Shown in pieces: positions 42,721 through 51,362 of a DNA stretch of 64,000 bases (its first letter is position 1; each line of letters starts with the position of its first letter). The translations under genes were made by a program, and so were the position numbers. The notes under the pieces were generated by a model that had not been told where the DNA came from, ran no database searches, and saw only the letters and a list, made by a program, of their open reading frames with translations. This DNA comes from Arthrobacter sp. PvP023. GTDB taxonomy: Bacteria > Actinomycetota > Actinomycetes > Actinomycetales > Micrococcaceae. The stretch is from positions 4,340,001-4,404,000 of the forward strand of contig NZ_JAFIBI010000001.1 in the NCBI RefSeq assembly GCF_017832975.1, in the 5' to 3' direction.

Positions 42721-43914
42721 TCAGCGGGTCTTCGGCACCTTCCGCACGGAGAGGGTGGTGCCCAGGATGAACGCCGCCACCGATGCAAGGATCAGCAGCA
42801 GCGGGTTGGTCCAGGATCCGGACAGCCCGTGGACGTAGCCCAGGAGTGTCGGGGCCACCGCGCCTACCGAGTAGCCCACGCCCTGGACGACGGCGGACAT
42901 CCGGCCCGCCGATGCCTGGTCGCGGGCCAGCTTGATGATGGCAATGAAGATGACCGTGATGCCGCCGCCCTGCGCCGCGCCGCCCACGGAGGACCAGAGC
43001 CACCACAGTTCCGGGGCCAGCAGCAGGCCAAGGGGAACGGTCAGCCACATCAGGCCCAGGGTGACCGCCACCGCCGTCGTACTGGCAAACCTGGCCACCA
43101 TCGGCACCCCGAGGCCGCCCACAATGGCGAGGATCTGGAAGAGCGAGGACCCGGCCCCGGCAGCGGAGGGCGCCATGCCCAGTTCGTCGATCAGGAAGGT
43201 GGGCAGCCACGCGGTGACGCCGTAGTAGGAGAAAGCCTGCCCGGCAAAGCCCGCTGTCAGCCCGGCCGTGATCCAGCGGGACGCCGGCCGAACCCCGGCG
43301 GGGCGGGGATCGGACTCTTCGACGGGGGAGGGAACGAAGGCATGCCGGCCCACTGCCATGACCCAGAAGACTGTGGCAGCCACGGCGAAGACCCCGCTGG
43401 CCGCCAGCGCGAGCCGCCAGCCGGCCACCTCGGCCAGGGGCGCGGTGACCACCGAAGTGAGGAAGGACCCGATGTTAAGGGCCGCGGTGTAAATACCCAT
43501 GGCGGTCCCCTGCCGCTGCGGCGAAAAGTCCCGCCGGATGATCAGCGGCACGGCGATGTTGCCGATGGTGATGGCCACGCCGATGATCGCGGTGCCGAAC
43601 AGCACCAGGCCGCCGTTTCCGGCCGAGCGGACAATCACGCCGGCCAGCACGCCCAGAAGCGTAAGCGTGATGGCAAATTCCGCCCCGAATTTTCGGCCTG
43701 CAAACGACGCGAGCGGAGCCGCCAGCGAAAAGCACAGCACCGGAATACCGGTCAGCAGCCCCAGTTCCACGGGTGAGAACCCGAGGTCCTGCTGCATCGG
43801 CCCCACTACCGGGGCCACCGCCACGAACGGGCCGCGCATGTTCAGCGCGATGAGTCCGATGCTCGCCAGCAGGATCCAGCCGCGCGGAATCTTGGCGAGG
43901 ATGTTCGCCGTCAT
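42721..43914 (-). CDS. MFS transporter, CynX/NimT family
   Basis: 397 residues with 12 predicted membrane segments. The N-terminus GWILLASIGLIALNMRGPFV is the conserved segment of the CynX/NimT cyanate and nitroimidazole transporter group. Further family features are GLLTGIPVLCFSLAAPLASF and QRQGTAMGIYTAALNIGSF. The substrate cannot be inferred; these proteins often export small organic compounds. It has its own promoter region and is convergent with aceB. The adjacent ROK regulator gene is upstream on the same strand with an 83-bp gap, so co-regulation is possible. Confidence 0.85.
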   Translation of the reverse strand: MTANILAKIPRGWILLASIGLIALNMRGPFVAVAPVVGPMQQDLGFSPVELGLLTGIPVLCFSLAAPLASFAGRKFGAEFAITLTLLGVLAGVIVRSAGNGGLVLFGTAIIGVAITIGNIAVPLIIRRDFSPQRQGTAMGIYTAALNIGSFLTSVVTAPLAEVAGWRLALAASGVFAVAATVFWVMAVGRHAFVPSPVEESDPRPAGVRPASRWITAGLTAGFAGQAFSYYGVTAWLPTFLIDELGMAPSAAGAGSSLFQILAIVGGLGVPMVARFASTTAVAVTLGLMWLTVPLGLLLAPELWWLWSSVGGAAQGGGITVIFIAIIKLARDQASAGRMSAVVQGVGYSVGAVAPTLLGYVHGLSGSWTNPLLLILASVAAFILGTTLSVRKVPKTR

Positions 43915-43997
43915 GAGGCGGGCTGCGGCTTGGTGCGGGAGCTGGAAATCCGTGTCATCAAGTCATTGCTATCATGCCCGCGGCAACATAACGGACG

Positions 43998-45230
43998 TTA
44001 CCCCGTTGCCTGCAGGGTGGCTTCTATCACGGCAGGAGACAGCACATGTTGCGTGACCATCTGGCTGGCGCCAAGGATGGCGGCCTGGTCCCCGGCCATC
44101 GAAAGGGCTATCCGAAGATGTGACGTAGCCAGCGGCAGCGACCGCCGGTAAACCACTTCGCGCACTCCCGCCATCAGGTGCTCGCCCGCCTGGCCGAGGC
44201 TGCCGCCGATCACGATCACCGACGGATTCAGCAGGTTGACCACCGTGGCCAGCACATCCCCGACGTCACGGCCGGCCTGGCGGAGCGCCTGGATCGCCTG
44301 CAGATTTCCCTCGGCGACGAGGCGCAGCACATCGCTTCCCTTCTCCGCCGGAAGCCCGTGGCGGGCCAGTTCCCGGGCGACGGCGGGGCCCGAAGCCAGT
44401 GCCTCGAGGCAGCCGTAGTTGCCGCAGCGGCAAAGGACTTCGTCGCCGCGCGGGACCCGCACGTGGCCAAGGTCCCCGGCCGTTCCGTTGGCGCCGCGCT
44501 GGAGTTCGCCGCTGCTGATGATGCCTGCGCCGATGCCGGTGGCCACCTTGATGAAAAGGAAGTTGTCGTGCTCGGGCCAGTACGCCGTGCGTTCGCCGAG
44601 CGCCATGATGTTGACGTCGTTGTCCACCAGCACGGGAACCGGCAGCGAGCGCCGGACGTAACGCACCACGTCGAACCCGTCCCAACCGGGCATGATCGGC
44701 GGCTTCACCGGCATGCCGGTGGCATGCTCCACCGGCCCGGGCAGTCCGATGCCGATGCCGGCGAGGTCCGCGGCAGTCCGGCCTGCCTCACCGAGGAGTG
44801 TTTTGCCCTCTTCGACGACGCGGCCCAGGACCGCTTCCGGACCGTCGGCAACGTCCTGGACGAGGCGGTGCTCGGCGAGGACCTTGCCGCCCAAGTCGGT
44901 GACGGCAACGATCACGTGCGTGGCGCCGACGTCGACTGCCAGGACTGCGCGGGCGGCCGGGTTGAAGGCAAAGCGCGACGGCGGCCTGCCGCCGCTGGAA
45001 CTGGCCTCACCGGCCGGGCCCACCAGTCCGGAGGAGATGAGCGCGTCTATGCGGGCGGCCACCGTGGACCGCGCCAGGCCTGTGGTCAGGGCCAGTTCGG
45101 CCCGGGTGCGGGCCTTCCCGTCGCGGAGGAGCTGGAAGAGGTCGCCGGCCCGGGAAAGGCTCCCGGCACCGTCGGCAGCAGTGTCGGTTCCGGGCTCGGC
45201 TCCGGGCTCTTTTCCAGACGTTGGACTCAT
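43998..45230 (-). CDS. ROK family transcriptional repressor
   Basis: 410 residues. The N-terminal winged helix is LFQLLRDGKARTRAELALTT then ARSTVAARIDALISSGLV. The ROK sugar-kinase-like domain follows, with VLAVDVGATHVIVAVTDLGG, VDNDVNIMALGE and the zinc motif CRCGNYGCLEALASGP. It lies divergent from the carbohydrate operon at 45413, with an inverted repeat between, and is the likely repressor released by the operon's sugar ligand. TATCAC ends 6 nt before ATG 45230. ROK repressors typically bind a substrate or intermediate of the pathway they control. Confidence 0.9.
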   Translation of the reverse strand: MSPTSGKEPGAEPGTDTAADGAGSLSRAGDLFQLLRDGKARTRAELALTTGLARSTVAARIDALISSGLVGPAGEASSSGGRPPSRFAFNPAARAVLAVDVGATHVIVAVTDLGGKVLAEHRLVQDVADGPEAVLGRVVEEGKTLLGEAGRTAADLAGIGIGLPGPVEHATGMPVKPPIMPGWDGFDVVRYVRRSLPVPVLVDNDVNIMALGERTAYWPEHDNFLFIKVATGIGAGIISSGELQRGANGTAGDLGHVRVPRGDEVLCRCGNYGCLEALASGPAVARELARHGLPAEKGSDVLRLVAEGNLQAIQALRQAGRDVGDVLATVVNLLNPSVIVIGGSLGQAGEHLMAGVREVVYRRSLPLATSHLRIALSMAGDQAAILGASQMVTQHVLSPAVIEATLQATG

Positions 45231-45278
45231 GAGTCAGTGATAGCACGAAGCTCTTATGCATGTCACGCCGTCGAAAGA

Positions 45279-45332
45279 TTGTCGATAAGTCTTCAACTTT
45301 TGCTTGACGATCGACAAAAGTAGTTCTAGCTT
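45279..45332 (+). promoter_or_regulatory. Promoter and inverted-repeat operator of the carbohydrate operon
   Basis: TTGTCGAT (45279-45286) and ATCGACAA (45310-45317) are perfect inverted arms with centres 31 bp apart. TTGACG (45304-45309), 17 bp and TAGCTT (45327-45332) form the promoter, so the right arm overlaps the -35/spacer. This fits repression by the divergent ROK protein. Confidence 0.6.
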
Positions 45333-45412
45333 GATGTGTGAGCGGTGTCACTGAGACGCCGAAAAGTTTCAGATAATGCACACGCTCCAGCTACTACAAA
45401 GAGGTAAGCATC

Positions 45413-46468
45413 TTGTCGAGCCAAGAACAGGCATCACCGGCCCTCCTCGGCGTCGGCATTCTGGGCGCGGGGCCTGTTACCCAGGCAATCCATCTGCCCT
45501 CCCTGGCACGGTTGGGCAATATTCTCGAAGTCCGCCACATCATGGACGTCGACCCGGCCGTGGCGGAAGCCGTGGCCGGCAGGGTTGGCGCGAAGTTCAG
45601 CACCAGTATGGAAGAGCTCCTCGCGGACCCGGCAGTGGACATTGTGGCCATCTGCAGCCCGCACCAGTTCCACGCAGCCCAGGTCATCGCGGCCTGCCGT
45701 GCCGGCAAGAAGGCTGTGCTGTGCGAAAAGCCGTTCGCCATGAACGGCGAGGAGGCCGCCGCAATCTCCGCTGTGTCAGCCGAAACCGGCGTGCCCATCA
45801 TCGTGGGCGCCATGCACACCTTCGATCCGGGATGGCTCGCGGCGGAGGAAGCCTGGGGCGACCTGCCGGAGCAGGTGCACACCGTCCGGTCCTCCATCGT
45901 CCTTCCGCCGAACCCGCGCTTCGAGGACTTCGCCACCGAGATCGTGGGCCGCGTTCCGGGGCCGGCCAGTGACCCGACCGACCCGGAGGTCATCATGGCC
46001 ATGCTCACGGGCGGGGTGATGGGCCTGGCCATCCACGACCTTCCGCTGGTCCGCCGCTTCACCCCGGACTTCGCGGCAGTGGAGGTCCTGCATGCTCAAA
46101 TCGTCCGACCTTTCGGTTACGTCATCTCCCTCCGGGCAGGAAACGTGACCATCGAACTCCGCGCCGCGATGAACGGGACCTGGGAACCGTGCTGGAAATT
46201 TGAGGCCATCGGCGACGACGCCGCCCTGGAAATCGACTTCACGCCGTCCTACGTCCACGCCGGTTCGGCAACCGCCCGGATCCGGACGGCCCGGCGTACC
46301 ACCGTCCTGGGCCCTTTCGGCCATAACGGCTACGAGGGCGAGTGGCGCGAACTGGCCGAGCTGGCCGGCGGCGCAGGCCAGCCGCCGTCGGCCGAAACGC
46401 TGATCCATGACCTTGAGTTCGCGCTGGCGATCGCCGAAGCGGCCGCAGGCCAGGGGGTCAACGCATGA
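45413..46468 (+). CDS. Gfo/Idh/MocA family oxidoreductase (first of three)
   Basis: 351 residues from TTG 45413, which has a GAGGT SD 8 nt upstream. Rossmann motif GVGILGAGPVTQAIHLPSL, the EKPF signature in VLCEKPFAMNG, and an IHDLPLVRRF segment where Gfo/Idh enzymes carry the catalytic histidine. These NAD(P) enzymes oxidise hydroxyls of sugars or polyols, often at C3. It heads the operon repressed by ROK. The start of the next gene overlaps its stop by 4 nt, which suggests a functional pair. Confidence 0.88.
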   Translation: MSSQEQASPALLGVGILGAGPVTQAIHLPSLARLGNILEVRHIMDVDPAVAEAVAGRVGAKFSTSMEELLADPAVDIVAICSPHQFHAAQVIAACRAGKKAVLCEKPFAMNGEEAAAISAVSAETGVPIIVGAMHTFDPGWLAAEEAWGDLPEQVHTVRSSIVLPPNPRFEDFATEIVGRVPGPASDPTDPEVIMAMLTGGVMGLAIHDLPLVRRFTPDFAAVEVLHAQIVRPFGYVISLRAGNVTIELRAAMNGTWEPCWKFEAIGDDAALEIDFTPSYVHAGSATARIRTARRTTVLGPFGHNGYEGEWRELAELAGGAGQPPSAETLIHDLEFALAIAEAAAGQGVNA

Positions 46469-47274
46469 CGACGCAGCTGTCCGTGTACGCGGATCCGCAG
46501 GCCGAGGCGGCAGGTGCAGTGTCCGCCGTCGTTGCTTCCCTTCCCCTCTCCTTTGGTTCCGCTGTGTCCGCGCCGGATGTCACCGCCATCGCCGGCCATG
46601 CCGGCTGGACCGACCGGGCATCCGCTGCGATCCGCAACGGAGCCAAAGGCGTTGTGGTGTCCGCGCCGGTGGCCGAAGACCCTGCCCGGCTCACCGCCGT
46701 CGCAGACGACGCCGGCGCAGTGGTGGTGCTTGACCTCCAGTGGGCCGGAAATTTGGCCGTCGACTCCACGAGTGAAAACGTGCATGGCGCCATCGCCGCG
46801 GCCCTTGAGGACGCCGTCCTGCTGGACTCGGTGGCCATCGCCGCTCCGGGCACGGATCCGCTGCACCTGCTGACGGATCAGTTGGCCGTCCTGGTGCAGT
46901 GCGGGATCGAGGTCCGCAAGGTGCGGATGGTCCAGCGCAACGGCAACGGCTACACGGTTTCAGGCGTCATCGCGGACGGCGTTCCCGTCGCCCTGCAGGG
47001 CATCCTCACCTCGGCGCTGCCGGCCACCGCAAGCCTCACGATTCTGACGTCAACCGGCCGTGCCGACGTCGTACTGCCCGACCCCGCAGCAGCCTGGCCG
47101 GCCGAAGTCCGTGCGGTAACCACAGAAGGAGCGACGACGCTCCCCACGCTGTACGAATCGTCCCACCGGACCAGCTGGTCGCGGGTCCACTCGCATATCT
47201 CTTCCGGGACTCCTGCCAACGACCTGGCGAAGTTCACCGCCGTTATGTCACTCCTCAGCCAACTCACCAGCTAG
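46465..47274 (+). CDS. Unrecognised protein coupled to a Gfo/Idh oxidoreductase
   Basis: 269 residues, no confident family. It lacks a GxGxxG motif and the EKP signature. The second half, with GYTVSGVIADGVPVALQGIL, PATASLTILTSTGRADVVLP and WSRVHSHISSG, has the strand spacing of a Gfo/Idh C-terminal domain, while the first half looks like a degraded Rossmann fold. It may be a non-catalytic partner of the upstream dehydrogenase; that is inference. ATGA overlap with the upstream stop ensures coupled translation. No signal peptide or membrane segment. Confidence 0.7.
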   Translation: MTTQLSVYADPQAEAAGAVSAVVASLPLSFGSAVSAPDVTAIAGHAGWTDRASAAIRNGAKGVVVSAPVAEDPARLTAVADDAGAVVVLDLQWAGNLAVDSTSENVHGAIAAALEDAVLLDSVAIAAPGTDPLHLLTDQLAVLVQCGIEVRKVRMVQRNGNGYTVSGVIADGVPVALQGILTSALPATASLTILTSTGRADVVLPDPAAAWPAEVRAVTTEGATTLPTLYESSHRTSWSRVHSHISSGTPANDLAKFTAVMSLLSQLTS

Positions 47275-47337
47275 ACAGCCCCACCGAACCACCAGCAGTT
47301 CCAGTTCCTCAAGTCAGTATCCACTCATTGTCGAGAA

Positions 47338-47366
47338 GGGCCCGGGCATTCAGTCACTCCGGGCCC
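47338..47366 (+). other. Intercistronic stem-loop before the binding-protein gene
   Basis: GGGCCCGG (47338-47345) pairs with CCGGGCCC (47359-47366), 13-nt loop, immediately before the AAAGGAAA SD of the solute-binding gene. Such hairpins in ABC operons often stabilise the downstream message and raise binding-protein levels. Confidence 0.6.
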
Positions 47367-47381
47367 TGAAAGGAAACAACC

Positions 47382-48704
47382 GTGTCTACCAAACCCTCCA
47401 TCGCCTCTTCCGCCTTCTCCCGGCGGGGGTTCCTGGGCTTCGCAGCCGCCGCGGCCTCCGCTCCCCTTCTGGCCGCCTGCGGCGGCGGTTCCGCTTCGCA
47501 GGGCGGTGGCGGCGCGGGCGGTACGATCAAGTTCTGGGACATGCCGTGGGCCACCCCTGCCTACAACGACGCGGCCAAGAAGCTCGCAGAAGGGTTCTCC
47601 GGATCCGGCAGCAAAGCCAGCTACCAGATCATCCAGTGGAACAACTTCTACCAGACGTTCTCCTCGGCCATCGCGTCGAAGACCGGCCCCGCGGTGTCCA
47701 CCGGCGGCGGCTTCCAGGCCTTCCAGTTCGAGCAGCAAGGCCAGATCGCGTACGCGGACAAGGTGATCGACAAGCTGAAGGAGAACGGCCAGTTCGATGA
47801 CTTCCTTCCGGGCGTCCTCGACCCCTTCAAGTCCGACAAGGGCTATGTCGCTGTCCCGTGGCAGCTGGACATGCGCGTGTTCTGGTACCGCAAGTCGTTG
47901 TTCGAGAAGGCGGGGGTAGGACTTCCCACCGACTGGCCGTCCCTTCTGGAGGCCGGCAAGGCGCTGAAGAAGGTCGGAGCCTTCGGCTTCACCACCGGTG
48001 CAGGTGCTGGCAACAACTACGGCAACCACTCCATGATCATGATGATGGTCAACAATGGCGGCGGCGTCTGGAACAAGGACGGCGAACTGGACCTGATGAA
48101 CGACCGCAACGTGGAAGCCATGGAATTCGTCCTTGAGCTGGTGTCCAACGGAATCGTCGATCCGGCCGCCGTCAGCTACACCACGGACAACATGTCCGCG
48201 CAGTGGAAAGACGGCAAGGCCGGGTACGGCCTGTTCCAGGTCAACGTCCCGCAGCGCGTGGGCGACACTTCCGGAGATTTGCTCGTTGCGGACCCCATCA
48301 CCGGACCGCACGGCGACAAGGCCACCATCGTCTTCCCGAACAACATCATGATGTACACGAACACCCCGTCGCAGGAGGCATCCGAAGCGTTCCTGGTGTA
48401 CTACCTGGGCCAGCTCAAGGAACTGTGGCGCCAGAAGCTGATGTCTGCCCTCCCGGTCTTCAAGTCGATTACGGAAATGCCCGAATTTGCCAATGACCCC
48501 AACAACGTCAAGATCGTCAAGGACTGGCAGCCGATCGCCAAGACCTTTGCTGCCCAGGGCAAAACCCTGAACGCGAACCTCGCGGCTCTGGACGGCGGCC
48601 AGGCCCTTAACCAGTTCAGCCAGACGATCCTGACCGGCAAGGCGGACGCCAAGACTGCCCTGCAGACCTTCCAGTCCGGCCTCGAATCGGTCCTGAAGAA
48701 GTAA
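47382..48704 (+). CDS. Carbohydrate ABC transporter substrate-binding lipoprotein
   Basis: 440 residues from GTG 47382 (SD AAAGGAAA). The N-terminus has a twin-arginine motif SRRGFLGF followed by a lipobox LLAACG, so export is probably Tat-dependent with lipid anchoring. The rest is an extracellular family 1 sugar-binding protein: GTIKFWDMPWATPAYNDAAK, VPWQLDMRVFWYRKSLFEKA, and the C-terminal helix KTALQTFQSGLESVLKK. It delivers the substrate to the two permeases downstream. No ATPase is encoded in the operon, so a shared MsiK-type ATPase is expected elsewhere. Confidence 0.92.
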   Translation: MSTKPSIASSAFSRRGFLGFAAAAASAPLLAACGGGSASQGGGGAGGTIKFWDMPWATPAYNDAAKKLAEGFSGSGSKASYQIIQWNNFYQTFSSAIASKTGPAVSTGGGFQAFQFEQQGQIAYADKVIDKLKENGQFDDFLPGVLDPFKSDKGYVAVPWQLDMRVFWYRKSLFEKAGVGLPTDWPSLLEAGKALKKVGAFGFTTGAGAGNNYGNHSMIMMMVNNGGGVWNKDGELDLMNDRNVEAMEFVLELVSNGIVDPAAVSYTTDNMSAQWKDGKAGYGLFQVNVPQRVGDTSGDLLVADPITGPHGDKATIVFPNNIMMYTNTPSQEASEAFLVYYLGQLKELWRQKLMSALPVFKSITEMPEFANDPNNVKIVKDWQPIAKTFAAQGKTLNANLAALDGGQALNQFSQTILTGKADAKTALQTFQSGLESVLKK

Positions 48705-48716
48705 ACGGACCTTTCC

Positions 48717-49676
48717 ATGGCACTGACTACAGCCCAATCCGGCCTCAGCCGGGCCCGCCGGGGAGTTGCCCCCGGCGGGGCCGGCGGCCCCGCCAACCGC
48801 AAGAGCAAGCTAAGCGCGCAGACCAGCCGGACTTTCTTCTGGCTCCTGCTGCCCTCAGTTGTCCTGCTCGTCCTAATCCACGGCTATCCCCTCATTCACG
48901 CCGGTGTGCAAGCCACGCACGACGGTTCCCTGATCCAGACCGGCAACTTCGTCGGCGGAGAGAACTTTGCCACCGTCCTGTCCTCACCCGCGTTCTGGAA
49001 AGCGGCACAGTTCACCCTGATGTTCACCATCGTGGGCGTGTTCGGCTCGTGGCTCGTCGGCCTGGGACTCGCCCTGCTGCTCCGCACCAAGATTCCCGCG
49101 GGCGGGACCTTCAAAGTCCTGCTGCTCCTGCCCTGGGTCGTCCCGATCGTGGTCTCCTCCACCGCGTGGAACTGGCTGGTGGCCACCCCGGACAGCCTGA
49201 TCCCGTCCCTGTTCCGGAACCTCGGCCTGGGAACGCCGCTGTTCCTCGCCGACCCGAACCTCGCTGCCATAACCGTGATGGTCTTCAAAGTCTGGGTCAG
49301 CTTCCCGTTCATGATGATGATGATTTCCGCTGCCCTGGCCTCCGTCGACACCACCGTCTACGAAGCCGCCAGCATGGACGGCGCCACCCGCTGGCAGCAG
49401 TTCAGCCAGATCACCCTCCCGCTGATCGCCCGCTCCACCTACATCAGCTGGATCCTGATGACCATCTTCTGCGTCAACGACTTCCCCACCATCTACCTGC
49501 TCACCGGCGGCGGGCCGGTCAGCGCCACCACCTCCCTGGTGGTCCTTGCCTACCGCACGGTCTTCCAGGACTTCGCCACCGGGCCCGGCGTGGCCATCGC
49601 CTTCCTGATGACCATGACCCTGGTGGTCATCTCCGTCCTCCTGTACCGCCAGATCCGAAAGTCGAGCGTCGAATAA
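48717..49676 (+). CDS. Sugar ABC transporter permease (MalF-type)
   Basis: 319 residues with six predicted membrane segments. The EAA loop YEAASMDGATRWQQFSQITL that contacts the ATPase is complete. A 35-residue cytoplasmic N-terminus precedes the first membrane segment (FFWLLLPSVVLLVLIHGYPL). It pairs with the next permease, whose start overlaps its stop by one base (TAATG). Confidence 0.93.
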   Translation: MALTTAQSGLSRARRGVAPGGAGGPANRKSKLSAQTSRTFFWLLLPSVVLLVLIHGYPLIHAGVQATHDGSLIQTGNFVGGENFATVLSSPAFWKAAQFTLMFTIVGVFGSWLVGLGLALLLRTKIPAGGTFKVLLLLPWVVPIVVSSTAWNWLVATPDSLIPSLFRNLGLGTPLFLADPNLAAITVMVFKVWVSFPFMMMMISAALASVDTTVYEAASMDGATRWQQFSQITLPLIARSTYISWILMTIFCVNDFPTIYLLTGGGPVSATTSLVVLAYRTVFQDFATGPGVAIAFLMTMTLVVISVLLYRQIRKSSVE

Positions 49677-50569
49677 TGAGCGCAGCAGTCCACGCCCATC
49701 CCGAGTCCGGCCCGGTCCTCGGCGTCGCCGGCCCGGCCAAAAACCTACGCGTCCTCTCCGAAGCCGGCCACCGCGGCCAGTGGTGGAGGTTTGTCGCGAT
49801 CCTGGCCATCACCGCAATCGTCCTCGTCCCCATCATGGTCACCGTGGTGCTCGCCTTCACCCCGGGACCGACCAGCACCGCCACGGGCCTGACCTTCGAA
49901 AACCTCGCCAACGTGTTCTCCGGAACCCTGGCCGCCACCTGGCTGCAGAACAGCCTCATCACCACCCTCTCCACCGTGCTGGTCTCCGTGGCCGTCGCCG
50001 CCCCCGCCGGCTACGTCCTCTCCCGCGGCCGCAGCAAGGCCGTCTCCGGATACTCCCTGCTGCTGTTCGTCATGCAGTCCCTGCCCATCATCACCTCAGT
50101 GGTCCCCCTGTTCATCCTCTTCGCCGGCATGGGACTGGTAGACAACCTGCTGGGCATCACCATCATCTACGTCGGCTCCACCATGACCGTAGCCACCTGG
50201 ATGATGGCCGCCTACTTCGACTCCATCCCCATCAGCCTCGAGGAAGCCTCCTGGATCGACGGCTGCTCAGTGTTCGGATCCTTCACCAAAGTAGTGCTCC
50301 GCAACAGCCTCCCCGGAATCCTCTCCACAGCGATCTTCGCCTTCCTGCTGGCCTGGAACGACTACCTCGTGGCCATCGTCTTCCTGCGCTCCAACGAGAT
50401 CTTCACCCTCCCCATGGGTGTCCAGTCCTTCTTCCAGCAAAACGCCACGGACTGGACCTCCGTCATGGCCCTCGCCGTGGTCATGATGCTCCCGCCCGTC
50501 ATCGTCTTCGCCACCCTGAACAAATACTTCAGCGTCGGCGGCATCGGCGGATCCCTCGCCGGCCGCTAA
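49676..50569 (+). CDS. Sugar ABC transporter permease (MalG-type)
   Basis: 297 residues, six membrane segments and the EAA loop LEEASWIDGCSVFGSFTKVV. The TAATG overlap with the first permease fixes the start. Together with the binding protein it makes a carbohydrate importer lacking a dedicated ATPase, the usual state for such operons in actinobacteria. Confidence 0.93.
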   Translation: MSAAVHAHPESGPVLGVAGPAKNLRVLSEAGHRGQWWRFVAILAITAIVLVPIMVTVVLAFTPGPTSTATGLTFENLANVFSGTLAATWLQNSLITTLSTVLVSVAVAAPAGYVLSRGRSKAVSGYSLLLFVMQSLPIITSVVPLFILFAGMGLVDNLLGITIIYVGSTMTVATWMMAAYFDSIPISLEEASWIDGCSVFGSFTKVVLRNSLPGILSTAIFAFLLAWNDYLVAIVFLRSNEIFTLPMGVQSFFQQNATDWTSVMALAVVMMLPPVIVFATLNKYFSVGGIGGSLAGR

Positions 50570-50612
50570 CCAGCGCCGCACCCCTCTTTTAGAACAACCG
50601 CAAAGGAACGAA

Positions 50613-51362
50613 ATGTCTTATTCACTCCAGCTCTATACCCTGCGCAATGCCATCCAGGAGGACCTGCCCGGCACCATCCGGAAGGTAGCTGAGATCGGCT
50701 TCACCCAGGTTGAGCCCTACAACTTTGTGGCCACGGCCAAGGAGCTCGGCGCCGCCCTGAAGGAGAACGGCCTCACCGCACCGTCCGGCCATGCTCCCCT
50801 GCTCAGCCAGGACCAGGACGAGATCTTTGCCGCAGCCAAGGAACTGGGCATCAGCACCGTCATCGACCCGTTCCTGCCGGCCGAGCACTGGCAGAAGGCA
50901 GAGGACATCCAGGCCACCGCCGAGAAACTCAACGCGGCAGCGAAGAAGGGCGCCGAATACGGCATCCGCGTCGGATACCACAACCACGCCTGGGAACTGG
51001 AGTCCGGCATCGAGGGCCGCACGGCGCTCGAATACTTCGCCGACCTCCTCGACCCCGAACTGGTCCTGGAAGTGGACACCTACTGGGTTGCCGTCGGCGG
51101 CCAGGACCCCGTGGACATCCTGACAAAACTCGGGGATCGGGTGAAGTTCATCCACATCAAGGACGGCCCGCTCAACACCGACACCAAGGCGCAGCAGCCC
51201 GCCGGCCAAGGCAAGATCGCGGTCTGGGATGTCATCGGCGCCGCCAAGTACCTGGAAGTGGGCGTGGTGGAGTTTGACGACTACTCCGGAGACATCTTCG
51301 ACGGCATCGCCCAGAGCCTGGCGTTCCTGAACACCGAGACAAGCGAAGGAGCGCGGGCATGA
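50613..51362 (+). CDS. Sugar phosphate isomerase/epimerase-like TIM-barrel protein (small)
   Basis: 249 residues of the AP-endonuclease-2/xylose-isomerase-like barrel. Probable metal and substrate residues are in GFTQVEPYNF, GYHNHAWELE, LEVDTYWVA, KFIHIKDG and VVEFDDY. Members of this superfamily act as isomerases, epimerases, inosose dehydratases or, in 3-keto-glycoside pathways, as beta-eliminating lyases. SD AAAGGAA precedes ATG 50613. Its stop overlaps the next Gfo/Idh gene by 4 nt, suggesting consecutive steps. Confidence 0.87.
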   Translation: MSYSLQLYTLRNAIQEDLPGTIRKVAEIGFTQVEPYNFVATAKELGAALKENGLTAPSGHAPLLSQDQDEIFAAAKELGISTVIDPFLPAEHWQKAEDIQATAEKLNAAAKKGAEYGIRVGYHNHAWELESGIEGRTALEYFADLLDPELVLEVDTYWVAVGGQDPVDILTKLGDRVKFIHIKDGPLNTDTKAQQPAGQGKIAVWDVIGAAKYLEVGVVEFDDYSGDIFDGIAQSLAFLNTETSEGARA

